Positions 46,068 to 53,945 of a DNA stretch of 64,000 nucleotides are shown in pieces. The stretch's first letter is position 1; the number at the start of each line of letters is the position of its first letter. The stretch lies in assembly GCF_014237835.1 (NCBI RefSeq), contig NZ_JACJVI010000005.1, positions 186,001-250,000 on the forward strand, given 5' to 3'. The notes beneath the pieces were generated by a model. The model was not told where the DNA came from. It did no database searches and worked only from the letters and a program-made list of their open reading frames with translations. Position numbers and translations under genes: made by a program. Source of the DNA: Rhizobium sp. AQ_MP. Lineage in GTDB: Bacteria; Pseudomonadota; Alphaproteobacteria; Rhizobiales; Rhizobiaceae.

Positions 46068-46505
46068 ATGCCCAAAGGCAGACCCATCCCCCGGATGACC
46101 GATTCGAGCGACGATACGCTGGGAGGGCGCCTGTCGGCCGCCCGTGACGCATCCGGTCTGTCTCTCGCCGACGTGGCAAACCGGATCGGCGTGAAACGGG
46201 AAAACCTGCTTGCCTGGGAGGCCGACCGATCGGAGCCGCGCCCCTCCAACCTTATCGATCTGGCCGGAATCCTTGGTGTCTCGCCGATGTGGCTGATGAC
46301 GGGTGTGGGATCCGGGCCGGTCCAGGAAGCCGGCGATTTGCCGCTCGAAGCCCTGAAGCTCGAACTTCAGCGCCTGACGGATGCGCATCGGGAATGCGGA
46401 CGACTGATCGAAAAGATCTCGCGGCAGATCGAGATCTATGAAAGCCGGGACGAGCGTCACAGCGGGCGCGGCGATTTCGACGGGCCGGTGATGGGGCGCG
46501 CCTGA
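46068..46505 (+). CDS. XRE-family helix-turn-helix regulator
   Basis: A 145-residue DNA-binding protein. The HTH lies at about residues 18-75 (GGRLSAARDASGLSLADVANRIGVKRENLLAWEADRSEPRP, then NLIDLAGILGVSPMWLMTG). A helical, probably dimerising tail follows (LKLELQRLTDAHRECGRLIEKI). It converges on lipB, 4 bp away. Its targets are not indicated by the context. Confidence 0.85.
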   Translation: MPKGRPIPRMTDSSDDTLGGRLSAARDASGLSLADVANRIGVKRENLLAWEADRSEPRPSNLIDLAGILGVSPMWLMTGVGSGPVQEAGDLPLEALKLELQRLTDAHRECGRLIEKISRQIEIYESRDERHSGRGDFDGPVMGRA

Positions 46506-46509
46506 GCGC

Positions 46510-47232
46510 TCATGCGGATTGGTCCGGCGCTGTCGGACCGAACACGTCCTCGAATGCTTCCCGCAGCCGCATGTCGACATCGGCCATCATCACGGGTAGG
46601 CCAAGGTCAACGAGGCTGGTGACGCCATAGGCGGAGATCCCGCAGGGCACGATCCCGGTGAAATGGCCAAGATCGGGGTCGACATTGATCGACAGGCCGT
46701 GAAAGCTGACCCAGCGGCGCAGGCGAATCCCGAGTGCGGCGATCTTGTCCTCGCTCATCGTGCCATCCGGCAAAAGCGGCTTTTCGGGCCGGCGCACCCA
46801 GACACCGACTCGGTCTTCACGGCGTTCGCCCTTGACGTTCATACTGTCGAGCGTGCGGATCACCACTTCCTCGAGCGCTGCCACATATGCGCGCACATCC
46901 TGTCGCCGGCGCTTCAGGTCGAGCATGACATAGGCCACCCGTTGTCCCGGCCCGTGATAGGTATATTCGCCGCCGCGGCCGGTGGCGAAGACGGGGAATC
47001 GGTCCGGCTCGATCAGATCCTTGGAATCGGCACTGGTACCCGCCGTATAAAGGGGAGGGTGCTCCACCAGCCAGACCAGTTCATCGGCCTTTCCATCGGC
47101 GATCAGCGCCACCTGCCGCTCCATTTCGGCGACTGCTTCCTCATAGCCGACGAGCCCGTCGGAGACCCGCCAACGCACCGGGTGCGAGCCCTCGCTGGCA
47201 TGCATGGCGTGGTCGAGTTCGGTGCGGAGCAT
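46510..47232 (-). CDS. lipB: Octanoyl-[acyl-carrier-protein] transferase LipB
   Basis: A 240-residue enzyme that moves octanoate from ACP to lipoyl-domain proteins, the first step of lipoate synthesis. [12 protein letters not shown] (residues 86-97) is the family signature; the nucleophile Cys lies in [15 protein letters not shown], and the Lys in [13 protein letters not shown] is conserved. The start MLRTELDH at 47232 is preferred; the frame is open for 19 codons more upstream. Confidence 0.93.
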   Translation of the reverse strand: MLRTELDHAMHASEGSHPVRWRVSDGLVGYEEAVAEMERQVALIADGKADELVWLVEHPPLYTAGTSADSKDLIEPDRFPVFATGRGGEYTYHGPGQRVAYVMLDLKRRRQDVRAYVAALEEVVIRTLDSMNVKGERREDRVGVWVRRPEKPLLPDGTMSEDKIAALGIRLRRWVSFHGLSINVDPDLGHFTGIVPCGISAYGVTSLVDLGLPVMMADVDMRLREAFEDVFGPTAPDQSA

Positions 47233-47446
47233 GAATTCTGCCTTCGGCTGTGGATTGGCGAAAAGCCTTGTTTTCCCTGTATTTGGCAAGAAAAGCCCGG
47301 GGTTTCAAGGGCAGTCCGCGCTGCTGTCTGCCCGGCTTTTCCACCGGGCATGACGAATTTTCAAAAATCTGTCACGCCGGGCTTGTGGACCCCAGAGGCT
47401 TTTGCTACATGCAGCCCCGCCGGAGCAATTCGGCGCCTACCACGAT

Positions 47447-47531
47447 GCGGTCGTGGCGGAATTGGTAGACGCGCAGCGTTGAGGTCGCTGTGGGGCAACC
47501 CGTGGAAGTTCGAGTCTTCTCGACCGCACCA
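47447..47531 (+). tRNA. tRNA-Leu (anticodon GAG)
   Basis: An 85-nt tRNA with a complete cloverleaf. Acceptor GCGGTCG pairs with CGACCGC, the D arm begins TGGCGGAATTGG, and the anticodon loop TTGAGGT sits in the stem GCAGCG/CGCTGT. A long variable arm is typical of class II tRNAs, the T loop is GTTCGAGTC, and CCA is encoded. The anticodon GAG reads CUC and CUU codons. Confidence 0.97.
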
Positions 47532-47537
47532 AAAAAG

Positions 47538-47563
47538 AACCCGGCCTTCGTGCCGGGTTTTTT
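47538..47563 (+). terminator. Terminator of tRNA-Leu
   Basis: AACCCGGC (47538-47545) pairs with GCCGGGTT (47552-47559) around a 6-nt loop and is followed by four further T. It starts 7 bp after the tRNA. Confidence 0.88.
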
Positions 47564-47586
47564 GTTGCCGTGATTTCAACGACTTC

Positions 47587-48087
47587 TCAGTTGGTGTCAC
47601 TGGGAATGTGACTGTCGACGCCGAGCGTGGTGATGAAGTTCTTGACGTCGCTGACGCCCTTCACGCCCAAGACCTTCAACTCGATCATGCGTCGCTCCTC
47701 GGCCGTGTCGACCGAGCCGCGCAGCGTCACGACATGACCGTCGACATGGATGTCGAGACCGGCCAGCAGGGTGTCGTCCAGCCCGTCAAGTGCTGTCGCG
47801 ATATCGGATTCCAACTGATCGTCGTCTTCGCGCCCGTGCGTGGTGGGCAGAACCGGCGTCGCGACGTCAGGCTCGAAGCCTTCCGCGTCAACGGTATCCA
47901 CTCGAAAACCCTCATTGCGGTCTCGGTCGAAGTTGGCGCCGGTCTCGCCGTAACCGCGATTCTCGACCGGGCTAGCGGTGGCCCCTGGGCCGTCGGCATA
48001 GGGCCAGCCGTCTCCGATGTTGCGCTGATCGTAGTCGCGGTAGTCGTCCTCGCGGGAAAACTCGGTCTTGCGGTCGTCCTTGGCCAT
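47587..48087 (-). CDS. BON-domain protein
   Basis: A 166-residue protein, start MAKDDRKTEF behind AAGGAG. The N-terminal 90 residues are acidic and low-complexity (DDYRDYDQRNIGDGWPYADG). One BON domain occupies the C-terminus (LESDIATALDGLDDTLLAGL, then GHVVTLRGSVDTAEER). There is no signal peptide, so it is cytoplasmic, unlike OsmY. BON domains bind phospholipids or other polymers; stress proteins of this layout are common in rhizobia. Confidence 0.85.
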   Translation of the reverse strand: MAKDDRKTEFSREDDYRDYDQRNIGDGWPYADGPGATASPVENRGYGETGANFDRDRNEGFRVDTVDAEGFEPDVATPVLPTTHGREDDDQLESDIATALDGLDDTLLAGLDIHVDGHVVTLRGSVDTAEERRMIELKVLGVKGVSDVKNFITTLGVDSHIPSDTN

Positions 48088-48155
48088 GGAGGGCTCCTTC
48101 ATGTCTCTGTCTGACGGAGATAACGCCCGGTGACTGGCTTTGTTCGACGTGGCGC

Positions 48156-48650
48156 TCAGCGCGCCGACTTTTCCCATTTCTTGAGCAGGCGTTCGCGCTT
48201 GAGCCGCGACAATTTCTGGATCCAGAAGACGCCATCGAGCTGGTCGATCTCATGCTGCATGCAGATCGCGGCAAAATTCTCGAGATCCTCCTCGGCGACC
48301 GTGCCATCCAGGGTCTGGTAGCGAATACGGATCGCCCTCGGTCGCGTCACTTCGTCGGTGAGGCCCGGCATGGAGACACTGCCTTCGGTCTGGGTGATCA
48401 TCTCCGGCGAGGACCATAGGATCTCCGGATTGACATAGTCGCGCCGCCCGCCGAGCTCGGGGAGCTCGATCACGGTCAGCCGTTTCGCGATGCCGCAATG
48501 GGGGGCGGTGATGCCGACCCCGGGAGCAGCCTTCATCGTCTCGTAGAGATCGTCGGCAAGAGTGGCGAGTGCGGGTCCGAAATCGGCGACGGCTTCCGCC
48601 ACGGTTTTCAGGGCTGGGTCCGGATAGCGGCGGATGGTCAGGCGGGTCAT
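48156..48650 (-). CDS. Peptide deformylase homologue lacking metal ligands
   Basis: A 164-residue protein with the deformylase fold pattern (MTRLTIRRYPDPALKTVAEA at the N-terminus). Motif 1 reads GVGITAPHCG (residues 44-53), motif 2 EGSVS (89-93) and motif 3 HEIDQ (133-137). In active enzymes these are GxGxAAxQ, EGCLS and HExDH, so the metal-binding Cys is Ser91 here and the second His is Gln137; only His133 and Glu134 remain. Deformylase activity is therefore unlikely. It is probably a paralogue with another role, and a functional def should be elsewhere. Divergent from mgtE. Confidence 0.85.
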   Translation of the reverse strand: MTRLTIRRYPDPALKTVAEAVADFGPALATLADDLYETMKAAPGVGITAPHCGIAKRLTVIELPELGGRRDYVNPEILWSSPEMITQTEGSVSMPGLTDEVTRPRAIRIRYQTLDGTVAEEDLENFAAICMQHEIDQLDGVFWIQKLSRLKRERLLKKWEKSAR

Positions 48651-48830
48651 GATGGGCTCGTGTCTGGAAGCATGAGATGGGCGGTGGACTGCCGTGTCCC
48701 CGGCCAGGCTATCAGGCCCGGCAGGGCTTTGCACAGGGCTTGGCAATTTTCCGCTATCTGCTTGTTGACTTGAAGGTTTTTGCGGCCATTCTCCGGGCGT
48801 CGAGGCATCCCGCCAGGAGGTGAGGTTCAA

Positions 48831-50243
48831 ATGACTGAGAACGAAGACGAGCACCTCGACCGCCCGGTGGCAGACGAGCTTCATGACGATATCTACGACG
48901 AGGAAGGCTCCATCCGTCACGACTTCCTGACGATGGTGGGTGCGGCGATCGCCGATCGCGACGTGCTCTTCCTGCGCCAGAACGTCGCCAAGCTGCACGA
49001 ATCGGAACTCGGTGACCTGATCGAGGCGATCCAGCCCGACCAGCGTCTTGCGATGATCCGCCTTCTCGGCGACGACTTCGACATGACGGCGCTGACCGAA
49101 GTCGACGAAGCGATCCGCATGCAGATCGTCGACCAGATGCCGAACGAGCAGATCGCCGCGGCGATCGGCGATCTCGATTCGGACGACGCCGTCTACATCC
49201 TCGAAGACCTCGACGACGAAGACCGCGAGGAGATCCTCGCGCAACTGCCATTTACCGAGCGGGTCCGCCTGCGCCGGGCGCTTGACTATCCCGAAAGCTC
49301 GGCAGGACGGCGCATGCAGACCGAGTTCGTCGCCGTGCCGCCCTTCTGGACGGTCGGCCAGACGATCGACTACATGCGCGACGAGGAAGATCTGCCCGAG
49401 AGCTTCACCCAGATCTTCGTCATCGATCCGACGTTCAAGCTGCTCGGCGCCGTCAATCTCGATGCGATCCTGCGCACCAAACGCGCGGTGAAGATCGAAA
49501 CGATCATGCATCCGACCAACCATCCGATTCCGGCCGAAATGGACCAGGAGGAGGCTGCCCAGCTCTTCGAACAGTATGACCTTCTGTCGGCGGCCGTCGT
49601 GGACGAGAACGAGCGCCTGGTCGGCGTTCTCACGATCGACGACGTGGTCGACGTGATCCAGGAGGAGGCCGAAGAGGACCTGCTGCGCCTTGGCGGTGTC
49701 GGTGATGAAGAACTTTCCGACACGGTCATCGAAACCTCGCGCTCGCGCGTGCCCTGGCTTGCCGTCAATCTCGTCACCGCCTTCATGGCGGCCTCGGTGA
49801 TTTCCCTCTTCGAGGCAACCATCCAGGAGATCGTTGCGCTGGCGGTCTTGATGCCGATCGTCGCCGGCATGGGCGGCAATGCCGGCTCTCAGACGATGAC
49901 GGTGACGGTGCGGGCGCTCGCGACCCGCAATCTCGACATCCACAATGCGTTCCGGGTCGTACGCCGCGAGGCCGGCGTCGGTCTGATCAACGGCGTCGTC
50001 TTCGGCTGTACGGTCGGGCTTGTCGCCGGTCTGTGGTTCCAGGATATCTCGATCGGCGGTCTCATCACCACCGCCATGCTGATCAACATGTTCGCAGCCG
50101 CTATGGCGGGCATCACGATCCCGCTGATCCTCAACCGCGCCGGGGCAGACCCCGCCGTTTCATCCGCGGTCTTCGTCACCGCGATCACAGACATGACCGG
50201 CTTCTTCTCGTTCCTCGGCCTTGCGACCTGGTGGTTCATGTGA
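48831..50243 (+). CDS. mgtE: Magnesium transporter MgtE
   Basis: A 470-residue protein, start MTENEDEHLD behind CAGGAGGTGAGG. Its layout is a helical N domain (about residues 30-145, DLIEAIQPDQRL, LDDEDREEIL), two CBS domains (about 150-270) and a C-terminal membrane part with five helices that contains the ion-pore motif GMGGNAGSQTM. The N and CBS parts sense cytoplasmic Mg2+ and gate the channel. No Mg2+ riboswitch was recognised in the 180-bp leader. Confidence 0.93.
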   Translation: MTENEDEHLDRPVADELHDDIYDEEGSIRHDFLTMVGAAIADRDVLFLRQNVAKLHESELGDLIEAIQPDQRLAMIRLLGDDFDMTALTEVDEAIRMQIVDQMPNEQIAAAIGDLDSDDAVYILEDLDDEDREEILAQLPFTERVRLRRALDYPESSAGRRMQTEFVAVPPFWTVGQTIDYMRDEEDLPESFTQIFVIDPTFKLLGAVNLDAILRTKRAVKIETIMHPTNHPIPAEMDQEEAAQLFEQYDLLSAAVVDENERLVGVLTIDDVVDVIQEEAEEDLLRLGGVGDEELSDTVIETSRSRVPWLAVNLVTAFMAASVISLFEATIQEIVALAVLMPIVAGMGGNAGSQTMTVTVRALATRNLDIHNAFRVVRREAGVGLINGVVFGCTVGLVAGLWFQDISIGGLITTAMLINMFAAAMAGITIPLILNRAGADPAVSSAVFVTAITDMTGFFSFLGLATWWFM

Positions 50244-50304
50244 CAAGCGGCACAGCGGATGCGGGGCGCGCTTGTTAAGGCACCGCTGCCCGGCAGGCGA
50301 AAAA

Positions 50305-50326
50305 TTGACTTGTACGTAAAAGTCAA
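50305..50326. promoter_or_regulatory. MerR-type operator/promoter of the downstream regulator
   Basis: TTGACTT (50305-50311) and AAGTCAA (50320-50326) form a perfect 7+7 inverted repeat with an 8-bp spacer containing TACGTA. It lies 27 bp before the MerR gene and overlaps a possible -35 (TTGACT), the usual MerR arrangement. The 8-bp spacer excludes a FNR box. Confidence 0.65.
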
Positions 50327-50352
50327 TATCATGCACGGTCAGACAGGATCGG

Positions 50353-50745
50353 ATGGCCGTGAAGAAATTTTATAGCATAACAGAGCTCACGCGTGAATTT
50401 GGTGTTTCGACGCGCACCTTGCGTTTCTACGAGGACGAAGGTCTGCTGCATCCGGAGCGTCGGGGCCGCACGCGTCTCTATCGCGCTGCCGATCGCCGTT
50501 TGCTGCAGGAAATCCTGCGCGGCCGCCGTATCGGCTTCACGATCGCCGAAATCCGCGAAATCGTCCATGTTTACAAGGAGCCCCCGGGCGAAATCGGGCA
50601 GCTCAAGCTGATGATGAAGAAGATCGACGAGAAGCGCGAGGACCTGCGGCAGAAGCGTCGTGACATCGACGAGACCCTGTCGGAACTCGATCAGGCCGAG
50701 GAGGCCTGTCTCACCCGCCTGGTCGAAATCGGCGTCGGCACCTGA
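50353..50745 (+). CDS. MerR-family regulator (LiuR-like)
   Basis: A 130-residue protein with the N-terminal winged helix (YSITELTREFGVSTRTLRFYEDEGLL) and a coiled coil (LKLMMKKIDEKREDLRQKRRDIDETL). No metal-binding Cys pair is visible, so it is not a mercury or copper sensor. The HTH sequence and the TACGTA-containing operator recall LiuR-type regulators of branched-chain amino acid or acyl-CoA catabolism, but none of those genes is in this window. Confidence 0.87.
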   Translation: MAVKKFYSITELTREFGVSTRTLRFYEDEGLLHPERRGRTRLYRAADRRLLQEILRGRRIGFTIAEIREIVHVYKEPPGEIGQLKLMMKKIDEKREDLRQKRRDIDETLSELDQAEEACLTRLVEIGVGT

Positions 50746-50770
50746 GACAAGCGCGCACACTTCATCCGAA

Positions 50771-51247
50771 TCAGATCCAGCGCCGCGTCCGCTTGCGGTA
50801 GCTTTCATAGTCGAAGCCGAAGCGGGCCTCCAAGTGGCGTTCCTCGCTGGGGATCGCCACCAGCCGTGTGGCCGTGACAGAGACGAAAGCCGCGACGAAA
50901 AACCAGCTGTTACCCGACATCAGACCGAGCGCCAGCGTGAACAGCGTGTAGCCGAGATAGATCGGATTGCGGCTGAAGCGGAAGGGGCCACAGGTCACGA
51001 GGTGACGGGCGCATCCCGTGTCGAGCACCGGCGTCTGGCGCTCCATCAGCGTGCGCACGGCCCATATGTCGAGGCTGACCGCAAACAGAGCAATGGTCAA
51101 CCCGATCGAAGGCAAGAGAAGCGGATGCGGCGACGGCATGGGCTGAAGGGCCGCCATGCGGCCGGCGACGATGGCCATCAGAATGCCCGTCAAATAGAGC
51201 AGGGGTGGCCAGGGATATCTCAGAGGCTTCGTACGGTAGGCATTCAT
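50771..51247 (-). CDS. Isoprenylcysteine/phospholipid methyltransferase-like membrane protein
   Basis: A 158-residue protein with about four helices. The C-terminal half carries the methyltransferase pattern (VTCGPFRFSRNPIYLGYTLF and a final EERHLEARFGFDYESYRKRTRRW), where Glu-Glu and the Arg-Asn-Pro region bind SAM in this superfamily. Its substrate in bacteria is not known. Confidence 0.82.
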   Translation of the reverse strand: MNAYRTKPLRYPWPPLLYLTGILMAIVAGRMAALQPMPSPHPLLLPSIGLTIALFAVSLDIWAVRTLMERQTPVLDTGCARHLVTCGPFRFSRNPIYLGYTLFTLALGLMSGNSWFFVAAFVSVTATRLVAIPSEERHLEARFGFDYESYRKRTRRWI

Positions 51248-51307
51248 TGAAGAACTCCCCCCTCTGCCAAATCTCGATCCTATGCGTCCTCTCGTCGAGA
51301 CTTGATC

Positions 51308-52282
51308 CTATGGTGCAGACTGGCTCGTCAACGTGCACTCTTGCGCCAGAGTCTGTATGCGCTGATCCTGATCGCCCAAGATTGCGCCGGACTGGAGTGG
51401 CTCGAACAGGTTCTCCGCCTGGAGCCGCTCGAGCGTGCAGGCGCAGAAGCGCTGGCAGAGCTGAGCTTCGTTCCCCTGGTCGAGACAACTGGCCTCGCAG
51501 CTGCCGATATAGCCTGCGATGGGATCGGCCGCCGGTGGCGGCACGACCAGGCTGAACAGGTAAAGTCCGGCGATCAGCACCGGCTGGTGCAGCAGATAGA
51601 CGGTGAGCGAATGGCGGCCGCCCCAGCGCAACCAGCGCGGACCCGCCGGCAGCCGGTCGATCCATGCGAGCCGGTGGCGGTCAACCATGAGGCGTGCAAC
51701 CGCGATGCCGGTCAGCAGCGCACCGATCCAGGGCAGGAGGGGCACGTAGTCGTTGGACCGCGGCAGCGTCTCCGACAGACCGAGGAACAAGAACCAGGGC
51801 GCGTCGAAGGTCGGCGAGCGCAGCAGTTCGGGCAATATGATCGTTATCCCGGCGGCCACCAGCGTTAACAGCGGGGGCACGCGCAGGAAGAGGAGGCCGA
51901 TCAGGCTCGAAAGGGCGATGGCATGCAGAATGCCGAAGAAGATCCAGCTGTCCGGTGTGAACCAGTAGGTGGCCACGGAGATCGCCGCTGCAGCAGCGAC
52001 GATGACGCCCAGCCGTCGCAGGAAGGGCTGCAGTCTGAGCTTCGGATAGTGGGCAAGCACGAGGCTGAAGCCGGCAAGGAAGAGGAAGCTCGATGCAATC
52101 ATCCGGGCATAGAGCTTCAGGAAGCCCTGTGTCGAAGTTCCGGGCGCCAGATAGCCGAAGAATTCCAGATCCCAGCTGAAATGATAGGTCGCCATGGCGA
52201 TCAGCGCGAGACCGCGGGCCGCGTCGAGCGCGAGCAGGCGCGGTCGGGGCGGGGCGGCTCGGGGATCGGTCTGGTCTGCCAC
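51308..52282 (-). CDS. DUF1624 (heparan-alpha-glucosaminide acyltransferase-like) membrane protein
   Basis: A 324-residue protein with a GTG start. RLLALDAARGLALIAMATYHFSWDLEFFG is the DUF1624 N-terminal motif with a conserved His, and about eight helices follow. The last 75 residues form an unusual Cys-rich tail: CEASC, nine residues, CQRFC then CAC and a later Cys. This twin CX3C arrangement suggests disulfide-linked helices on the periplasmic side. The family moves acyl groups across the membrane; the acceptor here is unknown. Confidence 0.82.
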   Translation of the reverse strand: MADQTDPRAAPPRPRLLALDAARGLALIAMATYHFSWDLEFFGYLAPGTSTQGFLKLYARMIASSFLFLAGFSLVLAHYPKLRLQPFLRRLGVIVAAAAAISVATYWFTPDSWIFFGILHAIALSSLIGLLFLRVPPLLTLVAAGITIILPELLRSPTFDAPWFLFLGLSETLPRSNDYVPLLPWIGALLTGIAVARLMVDRHRLAWIDRLPAGPRWLRWGGRHSLTVYLLHQPVLIAGLYLFSLVVPPPAADPIAGYIGSCEASCLDQGNEAQLCQRFCACTLERLQAENLFEPLQSGAILGDQDQRIQTLAQECTLTSQSAP

Positions 52283-52390
52283 GTCGTCTTCCTTCAGCTC
52301 TTCAGCGACGTCCGTGTCATCGCCTTGCGGTTCGGCGGGGTCGTCACCAAAGACGGCAAATTCAAGGCCTTGGCCAGCGACGCCCCGTGA

Positions 52391-53083
52391 TCAGGTATCG
52401 CTGCTGTTGATGAGGGCAAGGCGCGCCTCGGAGAAAAACTGCCGGCGCAACAGCACGATGAAGACCAGCACGGTCGCGATCATGAAGACCCAGGGGCTCA
52501 CGAACCAGCCGAGATAACCGATGGAATAGAAGATTGCTCTCAGGCCCATGTTGAAGTGGCTGGCGGCGATGATGTTCATCTGGATCGTGCGTTCCGCCGC
52601 CTCCATGGCCCGCTTCGGGTCCTTCTTGGCCTCCTCGCTCATCGGGATCGCGCCGAACAGGATGGTGCAATAGTTGAACAGACGGTAGGACCAGCCGAAC
52701 TTGAAGAAGGAATAGGCAAACAGCGCGATCAGCCCGCAGACCTTGAGTTCAAATGTCGCCCGGCCGCCCTGCACGATAAACGGGATGTCCTTCAGGATCG
52801 CATCGACCTGTTCGGTCGCCCCGAGCAGCGCAAAGCAGCCACCGATGGCGAAGATCGTCGTCGACGCGAAGAAAGCCGTGCCATTCTGCAGGCCGCCCAT
52901 GATCTGGGTATCGATCATCTTGAGATCGCGATTCATGGAATTCAGGATCCATTCGCGCCGCCGCTCCGCCATGGCTTTGGTCAGGCTGGTGCGTTGCCAG
53001 ATGACCTGCTCGCCCGTGATGCGCGCATAGGCCACCCAGAGCAGGATGAAGAGCGCCATGGCGCAGTAGTCGACGATGGTCAT
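52391..53083 (-). CDS. DUF599 family membrane protein
   Basis: A 230-residue protein with about four helices. RITGEQVIWQRTSLTKAMAERR and the segment SYRLFNYCTILFGAIP are typical of DUF599, a family of unknown function common in alphaproteobacteria. It is followed by the DUF1624 gene 108 bp downstream on the same strand. Confidence 0.82.
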   Translation of the reverse strand: MTIVDYCAMALFILLWVAYARITGEQVIWQRTSLTKAMAERRREWILNSMNRDLKMIDTQIMGGLQNGTAFFASTTIFAIGGCFALLGATEQVDAILKDIPFIVQGGRATFELKVCGLIALFAYSFFKFGWSYRLFNYCTILFGAIPMSEEAKKDPKRAMEAAERTIQMNIIAASHFNMGLRAIFYSIGYLGWFVSPWVFMIATVLVFIVLLRRQFFSEARLALINSSDT

Positions 53084-53395
53084 GTCAGCGAATCCCTCAA
53101 GGTCCGATGGCGTGCGGCATTATCCCGTGGAGCGCCTTCTCCACAATCAGAATTAACCAATTGAAAGATATTGGCCTGAATTGGGGCGGGGCTTTGCCGG
53201 TGGTCCGAAATCCACAGTTCCGCTATCTCATTGAAATTTCGACAATCCATGCAGCCTGTGCATGCCTGCTACGCAATCTGCGCCTTCCTTTTGCCATTTT
53301 TGCAGTTGCGAACCGGCTCCGATTTTAATAGATCAGGCGTCAGAAAGCGGTCGGGGGACGGCTTTCCTGTGAATGTGTTCTCACACGGAGTTTTC

Positions 53396-53497
53396 ATGGA
53401 AGGCAGTTTCCAGAAGTCGTGCTGGGGTGTCACATTCCGTGCCTTGATGGGCTTTGCCGGCGTTATGTGCCTGGCCTACCTTTTCGGCACGATCTGA
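53396..53497 (+). CDS. Possible 33-residue membrane protein
   Basis: The ATG at 53396 has GGAG five bases ahead and encodes 33 residues, a short polar start (MEGSFQKSCWGV) and one hydrophobic helix ending AYLFGTI. A strong hairpin follows 22 bp after the stop. These features fit a small expressed gene in an otherwise empty 860-bp gap between DUF599 and sdaA. No family was recognised, and chance is not excluded. Confidence 0.4.
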   Translation: MEGSFQKSCWGVTFRALMGFAGVMCLAYLFGTI

Positions 53498-53519
53498 CAT
53501 CCGCCACAGGCGATTGATC

Positions 53520-53550
53520 AAACAGCGCGGTCCTCACGGCCGCGCTGTTT
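53520..53550. terminator. Strong hairpin, possible terminator
   Basis: AAACAGCGCGG (53520-53530) pairs perfectly with CCGCGCTGTTT (53540-53550) around a 9-nt loop. The A and T ends give T-rich flanks on both strands, but there is no long T run. Confidence 0.6.
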
Positions 53551-53640
53551 GCGTTTCGGCGCTTTCGATACCATCTCCACCATGTCGCGGCCATGAAAGC
53601 CGATGTCGATTGCAAGGAGCATTCGTGTTACGCGATGCTC

Positions 53641-53908
53641 TAGGGTCGAAACCCAACCAGGATAGCGGTTCTGTTGGCGATGATGGGATTGAATGGAAGC
53701 AAACAAGCGCAAGGCAAGACCCATAGGTCTTGTCGAGCATTGATTGCGATCAGTCGGCCCATCATTGCCAATCCTTCGGACAAGCTCGCTCTTGTGCCTG
53801 CGGGCGTCGGAAAGGTTTGAAAATGATCAGCATTTCCTGCACCTTTCCTCCTGCTCAGTCACAAGAGTGAGCTTGCATAACCACTATCCTGATTGGGTTT
53901 CGACCCTA
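53641..53908. repeat. 30-bp inverted repeat pair upstream of sdaA
   Basis: 53641-53670 and 53879-53908 are inverted copies, 28 of 30 matching, each containing GGGTCGAAACCCAA or its complement. Between them lie a perfect hairpin CAAGACC-CATA-GGTCTTG (53715-53732) and short CTTGTC/GACAAG repeats. No transposase or gene is present inside. It may be a small mobile (MITE-like) or extragenic palindromic element; the right arm ends 37 bp before the sdaA start. Confidence 0.75.
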
Positions 53909-53945
53909 GCCTTTGTGCTTTCTTATCCCGCATGCGAGGAGCCCC

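Noticed and set aside
48156..49943. 595-codon reading of the deformylase frame
   Set aside because: Its first 430 codons are antisense to mgtE; the deformylase-like protein starts at 48650 with the usual N-terminus.
50305..50326. FNR box before the MerR gene
   Set aside because: Half-sites resemble TTGAC/GTCAA but the spacing is too wide for FNR and suits a MerR operator.
53366..53386. CRP-like site TGTGA...TCACA before the 33-residue frame
   Set aside because: The spacer is 8 bp rather than 6, so it does not fit the CRP consensus; left as a chance inverted repeat.
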